A DNA stretch of 16,382 bases from DAHVFY01 sp040388665. GTDB lineage: Bacteria; Chlamydiota; Chlamydiia; Chlamydiales; Rhabdochlamydiaceae. The position numbers and the translations under genes are program-made. The notes under the pieces were generated by a model that searched no databases, was not told the origin of the DNA, and saw only the letters and a list, made by a program, of their open reading frames with translations. Positions 6,722 through 13,198 of this stretch are shown here, piece by piece. The stretch spans positions 1-16,382 of the forward strand of contig JAZKBL010000031.1 of assembly GCA_040388665.1 (NCBI GenBank), in the 5' to 3' direction. Numbering within the stretch: position 1 is the stretch's first letter; every line of letters starts with the position of its first letter.

Positions 6722-8254
6722 CTAGAAGTCTTCGGCAAATTTTAATGTCTCGCATCTAAGATCTGGATCAGAAATAGTGAATGCTATTGTTTTAGCTTCG
6801 TCTAGCAGATTGAGTTCTAATAGATCTTTACAAATAGAGGGCAGGTCTTTTGGGTTTTTGTATTCATCAAAAGTGATGTTTGTGTATACGATCTTCTGTT
6901 CGCAATCTAAAAATTTCATGTTTTTAGAAAGTAGAGTAGCTAATCTCTTTAAAATTAAAGGTCCGCTCTGTGATGCGCAGATTTCTTGGTATGCAGCTGT
7001 CCCTTCCTCTGTTTCGAACAACCCAACTAACAGAAGAATTTGCCATAGGTTGAGACTTTGAAGTTGTTTGATGGGGTTTTTAACAGGGGTGCAGATTTTT
7101 TTGATGCTTTCAGGATACCAGAAACATTGTTGTTTCAATGTTAGTGAAAAAGAAGAGAGCTGAGCACGATTAAATCCAGGGATTGTATTGAGTATGTGAA
7201 ACACTTTTTTTTCGTTAGCTTCCTGGAGTTTTCGATTAGCTTCAACGGAGATCCGGTGTCGGATCCGGGCTTCTACATTTTTTGTGGCAGTACTGAAAAT
7301 TAGATCATCAGGTTCAGTTCCTTTTAAAAATTTTTTGTGTAATTTGGCGATAACGTCGGCTTTAATGTGCAGAGCTAATTCTGGGTCATCTTCATATCCT
7401 AGTAGTTCGCTTGTAGGGATCCAGATTGATTTCCACAGGCAAATACCTTCTTTCTGTTTATGACGATAGCGTTTAGGGTTGTTTGGGGGATAATCTCGCT
7501 CTGTTTGGAAATATTCATTGATGAAATTGTATATTTTTTTAGCTGACATAACTTTTAAATCATTTTTAGGATTTTTTAGCTTTACAAGTTTGCTTAAAAA
7601 TTTTTCAGACGTAATTTGTTCAACATTCAGCTGACTCCAGCTTGCTCTAAGTTTATATTTACCGTCTTGAGAATGATGATTGCTGACACCATTTCCCGTA
7701 TTCCATAAATGAAAAGTGTAGGTATTTGTTTCTAAATTTTTGTGAATGCCATACATGACCGCATGACGGGGCCAGCCTCCCTGAAAAAGAATGTGCTCTT
7801 CGTAGGGACCTTCTGATAGAGAGAGTTGAGTCACTTGCTGTTTTAAAAAATCAGTTGTTGTTTTTATTTGTAAGGCGAAGTCATCAGATTCTCGGTCAAC
7901 TTTATGAAAAAGTTTGGCATGCTGCTGTGTTTTGAGAAGAGATTGATAAGTTAAATGCATTTTCACCTGGTTCGCATCATTAGTATAGATAGGATTATCA
8001 TAGTTACACATACTCTCTTCTAAAACGGAAATGACGAGTTTGATCATTTTTTGACTATATCTAGATCCTTTGTCGAGCTTGTTATTTCGAATTACATCTA
8101 CGGCAGAACCTATAGAAGAAATGCTATAGGCCATTTTTCGGAACTTTTTTGCATCGCTTTTTTTTAGCACAACAGGCTCTTCAGATCCTCTAAGATATAA
8201 CCATTTAAATCCTGAATACATATTTGAAAATGAATCTATAATAAAATTTGACAT
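6722..8254 (-). CDS. Orphan protein with permuted papain-like His/Asn...Cys motifs
   Basis: I do not recognise this 510-aa protein by name. Residues 158-190 (QGGWPRHAVMYG, then LWNTGNG) resemble the His-Asn half of papain-like cysteine peptidases (H164 in HAV, N185 in NTG for the usual NSWG). Downstream, EGICLWKS (C272, W274) resembles the papain cysteine motif GxCxxCW. The order His-Asn-Cys is the reverse of papain, as in circularly permuted papain-fold enzymes. The last 35 residues (LLELNLLDEAKTIAFTISDPDLR) look like one TPR-like helical repeat. There is no signal peptide or membrane segment, so if secreted it would use a type III route; an effector role is only a guess. It has its own promoter, stands alone between pbpB and the sugar locus, and has no clear ribosome binding site before its ATG. 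The motifs are seen; the peptidase call is inference. Confidence 0.6.
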   Translation of the reverse strand: MSNFIIDSFSNMYSGFKWLYLRGSEEPVVLKKSDAKKFRKMAYSISSIGSAVDVIRNNKLDKGSRYSQKMIKLVISVLEESMCNYDNPIYTNDANQVKMHLTYQSLLKTQQHAKLFHKVDRESDDFALQIKTTTDFLKQQVTQLSLSEGPYEEHILFQGGWPRHAVMYGIHKNLETNTYTFHLWNTGNGVSNHHSQDGKYKLRASWSQLNVEQITSEKFLSKLVKLKNPKNDLKVMSAKKIYNFINEYFQTERDYPPNNPKRYRHKQKEGICLWKSIWIPTSELLGYEDDPELALHIKADVIAKLHKKFLKGTEPDDLIFSTATKNVEARIRHRISVEANRKLQEANEKKVFHILNTIPGFNRAQLSSFSLTLKQQCFWYPESIKKICTPVKNPIKQLQSLNLWQILLLVGLFETEEGTAAYQEICASQSGPLILKRLATLLSKNMKFLDCEQKIVYTNITFDEYKNPKDLPSICKDLLELNLLDEAKTIAFTISDPDLRCETLKFAEDF

Positions 8255-8286
8255 CCAAATTACACTTTGTTGAAAGTTTTCATGTA

Positions 8287-8315
8287 ATTGTAATGTTATT
8301 TATTGTAAAAGTCAA
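8287..8315 (-). promoter_or_regulatory. Promoter of the 510-aa orphan gene
   Basis: On the minus strand TTGACT (8310-8315, 5/6) and TACAAT (8287-8292, 5/6) are exactly 17 nt apart, a good fit to the housekeeping sigma consensus. The start would be near 8280, giving a leader of about 25 nt without a visible Shine-Dalgarno sequence. The surrounding gap (8255-8369) is very AT-rich and holds no other gene; I see no hairpin terminator for the upstream sugar operon. Confidence 0.6.
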
Positions 8316-8369
8316 GTCAATTTATTTACAACTATCTTGTTTGTTAATTAAAACATAAACAACTGGGGA

Positions 8370-9338
8370 TTAGAGGTTTACTTTAATTGAGTCTTGCTCA
8401 TGAAGAGCTTGGAAGTACTGAATGGTTGAGGAAAGGCCTTGGTTTAAGTCTACTTGGGGAGACCAGCTGAGTGTGGTTTGGGCAAGCGAAATATCGGGTT
8501 TGCGCTTGCGGGGGTCGTCGCTCGGGAGAGGGTTGAAGCAGAGAGATGAAGAGGATTGCGTTAGGTGAAGGATTTTTTCGGCAAGTTCGAGAATAGAAAA
8601 CTCGGCAGGGTTGCCTAAATTAACGGGGCCTGTAACGTTATCGGGGGTGTCCATGAGGCGAATAAAGCCCTCAATGAGGTCGTCGACATAACAGAAGGAA
8701 CGGGTTTGCATTCCTTCTCCATAGATTGTAATGGGCTCATTGCGGAGCGCTTGCACAATAAAATTAGATACGACACGTCCGTCGTTTGGAAGCATGCGGG
8801 GGCCGTAGGTGTTAAAGATACGCGCAATTTTGATTTTTGTCTGGTGCTGTCTGTGGTAATCAAAAAATAGAGTTTCTGCGCACCGTTTACCTTCATCATA
8901 GCATGATCTAAATCCAATGGGGTTAACGTTGCCCCAATAGAGTTCATTCTGTGGGTGTACTTCAGGATCTCCGTAGACTTCGCTTGTTGATGCTTGCAGC
9001 ACTTTTGCGTTGTATTTTTGCGCGAGATCTAAAACGTGCATCGCGCCAAGAATATTACTTTTTATAGTCTGAACAGGAAAGGCTTGGTAATGGATGGGAG
9101 AAGCTGGGCAGGCGAGATTATAAATTTCATCAACAGCGATATCAAAAGGCTGACAGATGTCATGTTCTATGAAATGGAAGTCTGGATGTGTGAAAAACGG
9201 GTCTATGTTTTTTTTAGTGCCGGTATAAAAATTATCAAGACATGTGACTGCATGCCCCTTCTGAAGAAGCTTTTCACATAGATGGGAGCCTAAAAAGCCA
9301 GCTCCTCCTGTCACTAAAATACGCTTTTTTGTTGTCAT
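8370..9338 (-). CDS. uxs: UDP-glucuronate decarboxylase (UDP-xylose synthase)
   Basis: An extended short-chain dehydrogenase/reductase that turns UDP-glucuronate into UDP-xylose with bound NAD+, releasing CO2. From the chosen start it is 322 aa, full length for the family. It has the NAD motif GGAGFLGSHL (11-20), the catalytic TSE (118-120) and Y147-x-x-x-K151 (CYDEGKR). It also has the family signature NTYGPRMLPNDGRVVSNFI, which favours decarboxylase over dTDP-glucose dehydratase or UDP-glucose epimerase. An upstream in-frame ATG at 9396-9398 would add 20 residues unlike the family and overlap the Wzz gene by 64 nt. The ATG at 9336-9338 instead overlaps the Wzz stop as ATGA and begins MTTKKRILVTGG, so I prefer it. 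It is the last gene of the wza-wzz-uxs operon and supplies a pentose donor for the exported polysaccharide. Confidence 0.9.
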   Translation of the reverse strand: MTTKKRILVTGGAGFLGSHLCEKLLQKGHAVTCLDNFYTGTKKNIDPFFTHPDFHFIEHDICQPFDIAVDEIYNLACPASPIHYQAFPVQTIKSNILGAMHVLDLAQKYNAKVLQASTSEVYGDPEVHPQNELYWGNVNPIGFRSCYDEGKRCAETLFFDYHRQHQTKIKIARIFNTYGPRMLPNDGRVVSNFIVQALRNEPITIYGEGMQTRSFCYVDDLIEGFIRLMDTPDNVTGPVNLGNPAEFSILELAEKILHLTQSSSSLCFNPLPSDDPRKRKPDISLAQTTLSWSPQVDLNQGLSSTIQYFQALHEQDSIKVNL

Positions 9339-11104
9339 ATCCGGCGAATTAGATAGTAAGAGGTCAGGAAAAATAGTGCAATAATTCCTGCAGCACAAGT
9401 GAAAAGAAATAAGTGGGGGTGTTTCGGTTTTATAGGAGAATAGGCTTCATCAAGAGGTTTTGATTCTACTTGAAAAAGAAGTTGCTGTATCAATTTAGAC
9501 TCTGTTAGTTGCGTGAGCGCATTCATGACATTCATGCTTGTTTTCTTTTTGAATTTGAACTCGTTTTCCAGTAACCATCTATCGGGGAAATTTGCTATTT
9601 GCTCGCGAAAAGTATGGAGCTGGTCTAAAAGTTCAGATTCTTCGCTTTTTAGAAGGTCTAAAGTGAAAGAGCGTAGGTCAGAAATTTTTTCTTTAAGAAG
9701 TTTAGAGTGTAGGTTTTCTAGGTTAATGATTTCGTTAAGGTGGTGGTTAAGAAATCGTTTTTGATTTTTAAGCATTGCACTTGCACGCTCTTGCTCTTTT
9801 TCGCTTCTATTTGTTTCATCGCGAAGTGTTAGTGCGAGATCGCTTGCTTTACGAATGAGTTCTTGGCTAATAGGGTCTGAAAGTATGCTGCTAAGAGAGG
9901 TGACTTCAAATAGAGGATCTTCGATCTGATGTGTAAGGTGAGAGAGTTTTTTTAAGCGTACTTCTAGAGCATCTAATTCTTGTGTGTATTTGGTATAGAG
10001 CTCTTGAATAGAGTCTTTGCTAATCATGTGAGATGGGTGTAGAAAAGTGTTTTGAGTAGAAGCTAATTGTAAATGAGAGAAACTGCTATTTTCTTTTTTT
10101 TCATAATGTTTTTTTTCAAGAGCAATGGCAGAGAGCTTTGTCAAATACTCATTTTCTATGGGAACTGCAAGTTGTTCGATTTGATTAGAAAGCCCCATGA
10201 TTCCGTGTTTTTTTAAATTTAAAGTCAAATGATGTGCATAATCGCGCAAATGATGTTTGAATTCGGCGTTTAAGGATTCCTGTCTTTTTTTTAAAAAGCT
10301 CATTTGATTTTGGACAGTTTCTTCATTTTCTTTGGCTAAATAGCGTTGATAAGAGCTCATGAGCTCATTTAAGAAATTTGTGGATGTTCGTCGTGATTCA
10401 TGTTTGAAGGCGAGTGTTAAGAAATGAGAGCTAAGTTTGCTTGGCCTAATTTCTAAAGAAGTAAGAATATGTCGTATAATTTCTTGTTTTGGCACGATTT
10501 TAAGCGGATATTTTTTTTCGATAAGAAGGTTTTGAGGAGTGTGCTTTAGCACAAATGAAAATTGTGGACATTGTGTTTTTTTATCGATAGTAGAAGTAGA
10601 AAGGGGTGTTCCTTGATGATTTAGGACTGTAAAATCTTTTTGAGAAGAAAAAACTAAAAAGAAATTATTAGGTAGTTCTTCATCGTAATGGACGTCTTGG
10701 AATAGAAACTGTTCTTTTTCACGTGGAGTTATTCCAAATTCGCGTAAAAAATTTCGAGAGGCTCTTGATAAAATGGTTTCAAGAAAAGTGTTTTCAATAC
10801 ATAGTTGTAGGCCTAATTCTCGCGTCACCTCAGTTAAAAGACGTCTTGAAAACATGAGGGGGATAGCCTCTGTCTGTTCATGATCCAGTTGCAGATTTTT
10901 AAACAGACCGCGCAATCCTTGAGCATCGTTATTTTTTAGCGAGGCTTGATAGAAAGTGGCTTCTGCAAAGTATTTAGGAGGAGAAAATAGTATTGCTAGG
11001 AATACAAGAAAGGCAAAGAAAAGAGAACAGGTAATGATTCTACGTTGATTGCATTTAAACACATGAATCACGTCAGAGACTGTAATGGAAATGAGATCGG
11101 TCAT
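9335..11104 (-). CDS. Wzz-type polysaccharide co-polymerase (chain-length determinant)
   Basis: This inner-membrane protein of 589 aa has the co-polymerase layout. A short cytosolic N-terminus leads to a first membrane helix (about residues 23-41) followed by SPPKYFAEATF, the Px2-type entry to the periplasmic domain. About 500 residues of charged, largely coiled-coil sequence follow, then a second membrane helix near 564-586 and a four-residue tail (IRRI). There is no C-terminal tyrosine kinase domain and no Walker motif, so it is Wzz/GNVR-like without a fused kinase. Such proteins set polymer length and, in capsule systems, link the inner-membrane polymerase to the Wza exporter. Both neighbours overlap it by ATGA (wza stop at its start, its own stop at the uxs start), implying balanced, coupled translation. 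Confidence 0.85.
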   Translation of the reverse strand: MTDLISITVSDVIHVFKCNQRRIITCSLFFAFLVFLAILFSPPKYFAEATFYQASLKNNDAQGLRGLFKNLQLDHEQTEAIPLMFSRRLLTEVTRELGLQLCIENTFLETILSRASRNFLREFGITPREKEQFLFQDVHYDEELPNNFFLVFSSQKDFTVLNHQGTPLSTSTIDKKTQCPQFSFVLKHTPQNLLIEKKYPLKIVPKQEIIRHILTSLEIRPSKLSSHFLTLAFKHESRRTSTNFLNELMSSYQRYLAKENEETVQNQMSFLKKRQESLNAEFKHHLRDYAHHLTLNLKKHGIMGLSNQIEQLAVPIENEYLTKLSAIALEKKHYEKKENSSFSHLQLASTQNTFLHPSHMISKDSIQELYTKYTQELDALEVRLKKLSHLTHQIEDPLFEVTSLSSILSDPISQELIRKASDLALTLRDETNRSEKEQERASAMLKNQKRFLNHHLNEIINLENLHSKLLKEKISDLRSFTLDLLKSEESELLDQLHTFREQIANFPDRWLLENEFKFKKKTSMNVMNALTQLTESKLIQQLLFQVESKPLDEAYSPIKPKHPHLFLFTCAAGIIALFFLTSYYLIRRI

Positions 11105-12156
11105 GGCACGGTTACACCAACTCCTTTCAGCCCTTTTGTCGCAAGGTCGAAGCCGATTAGAGTAGGCAAGATTTGATTAACAAATCGGTTCCATTCTGTA
11201 ATGGGAGTTGCTGCGACGTAGACGATATCTCCGGGAATAAGAAGCATGCTGTCGCTTGGAAGGTGGATGACATGCTTCCAATGTAAGGTGTATATTTTAG
11301 GGTGTTGGATATTACCGCGGATAATCTGAATGTAAGACTTGTCTCCGGTATCGGCAATGCCACCAGCTGCAGCAATTGCGTGTCTGAGCGTCATGAATCC
11401 ATCAGGAATGTTAACCAATTTTTCTTGTCCGACTTCTCCAAGAACCATGAGTGTTGATGCAGATGGATCTGCGATATAAACTTTGTCTCCTCCGTGCATC
11501 ACAATGTTTTGGCTCATATCGCCATTTTTGATGAGCTTAAAAAGATCAACGGAGAGCATTGTTCCATCACGCACAACATAACTTTTAAAGAGATTTGCAT
11601 TAGCAGGAACTTTTGCCATTGCAAGAATTTCAAATAATCGAATCCTGCCGTCGATAGGGATGGTTGATGCTTCTACAAGGCCGGCTAGCTCGACTTTGCG
11701 CTCTATTCGATCCTTATATGCGATGAAGACTTCGATATCTTTGATTTGTTCTCTATATTCTTTTTGGATCTTTAACCGGGCTTCTTCAAGACTTAAGCCT
11801 CCAACAGATACGGGAGAGAGATCGGGAAGCACAACCATCTTATCTGAGACCCGAAAGCCCATCGTTGCGCCAATTTGCTGCACAGAGAAGACGATGTCTG
11901 TTCTTGTTGGATGGTAAATTGCAATTTGTAGAACATCTCCGTCATGAATGACATCGGGATAGGGTAGCAATAGATCGGGAGATAACTCTTCGACGTTAAG
12001 CCCTTCCATCTGCAGGATTGCGAGTTTTCCTTCTCGGATTTTATACGAATCCATGACGAATTCATCTGCACCAAGCACATCGTTTCCTCGATAAGGAGGA
12101 TTTGTGCAGCCTGCAAGGTAGAGAAAAAGAAGAAGAAGAATATTCCAATATCTCAT
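11101..12156 (-). CDS. wza: Wza-type polysaccharide export outer-membrane lipoprotein
   Basis: This protein forms the outer-membrane channel that exports capsule or exopolysaccharide. From the chosen start it has 351 aa. The lipoprotein signal MRYWNILLLLFLYLAG has its lipobox at LAGC (C17). A polysaccharide-export domain follows (from about DVLQIAIYHPTRTD), then two SLBB-like beta-grasp repeats (VELAGLVEASTIPIDGRIRL; MVLGEVGQEKLVNIPDG). The C-terminal amphipathic helix ITEWNRFVNQILPTL resembles the Wza barrel helix. An in-frame ATG at 12229-12231 would add 25 residues before the signal peptide and run into the divergent epimerase gene, so I prefer 12154-12156; no clear ribosome binding site supports either. 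It is first in the wza-wzz-uxs operon, and its stop overlaps the wzz start as ATGA. Confidence 0.9.
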   Translation of the reverse strand: MRYWNILLLLFLYLAGCTNPPYRGNDVLGADEFVMDSYKIREGKLAILQMEGLNVEELSPDLLLPYPDVIHDGDVLQIAIYHPTRTDIVFSVQQIGATMGFRVSDKMVVLPDLSPVSVGGLSLEEARLKIQKEYREQIKDIEVFIAYKDRIERKVELAGLVEASTIPIDGRIRLFEILAMAKVPANANLFKSYVVRDGTMLSVDLFKLIKNGDMSQNIVMHGGDKVYIADPSASTLMVLGEVGQEKLVNIPDGFMTLRHAIAAAGGIADTGDKSYIQIIRGNIQHPKIYTLHWKHVIHLPSDSMLLIPGDIVYVAATPITEWNRFVNQILPTLIGFDLATKGLKGVGVTVP

Positions 12157-12166
12157 AAGATGAACT

Positions 12167-12195
12167 GTGATAACGGAAATGGCTTTTTGTAGCAA
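12167..12195 (-). promoter_or_regulatory. Candidate wza operon promoter
   Basis: On the minus strand TTGCTA (12190-12195, 4/6) and TATCAC (12167-12172, 4/6) are 17 nt apart, in the 40-nt gap between the divergent wza and epimerase genes. The start would fall only a few nt before the wza ATG, so the mRNA would have almost no leader, in line with the missing Shine-Dalgarno sequence. Both boxes are weak. I found no convincing promoter for the epimerase; it would have to lie inside wza. Confidence 0.25.
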
Positions 12196-12196
12196 C

Positions 12197-13132
12197 ATGA
12201 AAATCTTTATTACAGGTATTGCAGGGTTCATCGGATTTCATCTTGCTAAAGTGTTAAAGGCAAGAGGCGATGTGGTCATTGGGTGTGATAACTTCAACGC
12301 CTATTATGATCCTGAACTCAAAAAAAAACGAGCTCAGATCCTTTTACAAGACGATATCCATGTACTGAACATAGATATTTGTCATTCTTCCCTTATTGAA
12401 AATGTTGTTTCCGAAAATGGCATCACGCATTTTGTGCACCTTGCAGCGCATGCAGGGGTGCGTCATTCGTTGANNNNNNNNNNTGTGAAGGCTAATCTTG
12501 ATGGTTTTGTAAAGATTCTTGAAGTATGTCGACTTCATCCTGATATGAAGTTTATTTACGCTTCTTCTTCTTCTGTCTACGGACTTAATGAAAAAATTCC
12601 TTTTTCTGAAGAAGACTCTACAGATAAGCCTGCGAGTCTTTATGGGGCAACAAAAAAAGCAAACGAAGTGATCGCTTATTCTTACCATCATCTTTACGGC
12701 ATTAATGTTACAGGTCTTCGGTTTTTTACTGTTTACGGACCTTTTGGTAGGCCTGATATGGCTTATTATTCTTTTACGCGCTCGATCATTGAAGGGATTC
12801 CATTACAAGTCTACAACTATGGAAAAATGCGGCGGGATTTCACTTATATTGATGACATTGTACACGGTACTGTTGCAGCGATTGATCTTGGAGCTCCATG
12901 TCAGATTTTTAATCTCGGAAACAATCGCCCGGAAGACCTTTTAGATCTTATTAGCATTATTGAAGAGAAAGTAGGAAAGAAAGCTAAAATTGAACTTTTA
13001 CCCATGCAACCGGGCGATGTCCCCATTACGTTTGCAGATATTTCCAAAAGTGCTGCACTGCTTGGGTTCCGTCCTTCTACTTCTTTGAAAGAAGGTCTTA
13101 GCCGTTTTGTCGAGTGGTATACGCAACTGTAA
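12197..13132 (+). CDS. UDP-glucuronate 4-epimerase (contains assembly gap)
   Basis: An NAD-dependent extended SDR that interconverts UDP-glucuronate and UDP-galacturonate, the donor of acidic residues in many capsules. It shows the N-terminal GxxGxxG (G7, G10, G13 in ITGIAGFIGFH), CDNFNAYYDPELKKKR, SSSSVYG, Y149-GAT-K153 as the catalytic pair, and FFTVYGPFGRPDMAYYSFT plus RDFTYIDDIV. These are the GAE/CapI-type signatures and argue against a plain UDP-glucose 4-epimerase. Ten N at 12474-12483 replace part of the conserved segment after GVRHSL; both flanks stay in frame. I start it at ATG 12197 because MKIFITG fits the family; upstream in-frame ATGs at 12167 and 12179 are possible and no start has a strong ribosome binding site. 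It is divergent from wza and 66 nt upstream of the adhesin gene. Confidence 0.9.
   Translation: MKIFITGIAGFIGFHLAKVLKARGDVVIGCDNFNAYYDPELKKKRAQILLQDDIHVLNIDICHSSLIENVVSENGITHFVHLAAHAGVRHSLXXXXVKANLDGFVKILEVCRLHPDMKFIYASSSSVYGLNEKIPFSEEDSTDKPASLYGATKKANEVIAYSYHHLYGINVTGLRFFTVYGPFGRPDMAYYSFTRSIIEGIPLQVYNYGKMRRDFTYIDDIVHGTVAAIDLGAPCQIFNLGNNRPEDLLDLISIIEEKVGKKAKIELLPMQPGDVPITFADISKSAALLGFRPSTSLKEGLSRFVEWYTQL
12474..12483. other. Run of 10 N (assembly gap)
   Basis: Ten undetermined bases interrupt the epimerase gene. Reading continues in the same frame on both sides (GVRHSL, then VKANLDGF), so the join is very likely correct. Relatives have about six residues here (ENPHAY-like) where the N run leaves four, so the true gap is probably about 16 nt. 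Confidence 0.9.
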
Positions 13133-13140
13133 TTTTCTTG

Positions 13141-13194
13141 ACACCTCCTTAAAAAATCTTCACACTAAGGTGAAAACTTTTTTTAAAGGAGTGT
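13141..13194 (+). promoter_or_regulatory. Inverted repeat covering the adhesin ribosome binding site
   Basis: The gap between epimerase and adhesin holds nested pairing. CTCCTT (13145-13150) is complementary to AAGGAG (13186-13191), which is the Shine-Dalgarno sequence of the adhesin. An A6 run (13151-13156) faces T7 (13178-13184), and an inner stem TTCAC/GTGAA (13159-13163 with 13170-13174) closes a 6-nt loop. The inner stem followed by T7 also looks like a terminator for the epimerase. A perfect -35 box TTGACA lies at 13138-13143, but no good -10 follows it (CACACT at 17 nt). If that promoter is used, the left arm is not transcribed and no sequestering hairpin forms. Confidence 0.45.
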
Positions 13195-13198
13195 GTTC

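Noticed and set aside
9339..9398. Longer N-terminus of UDP-xylose synthase from an upstream ATG.
   Set aside because: The 20 extra residues do not match the family and would overlap wzz by 64 nt; the ATGA start gives the normal NAD-binding N-terminus.
12124..12140. AGA/GAA trinucleotide run suggestive of a phase-variable microsatellite.
   Set aside because: It encodes the leucine-rich signal peptide core of Wza on the minus strand; triplet changes would not shift the frame and the run is short.
12157..12231. Longer N-terminus of Wza from an upstream ATG.
   Set aside because: It would put 25 residues before an otherwise standard lipoprotein signal peptide and overlap the divergent epimerase gene.
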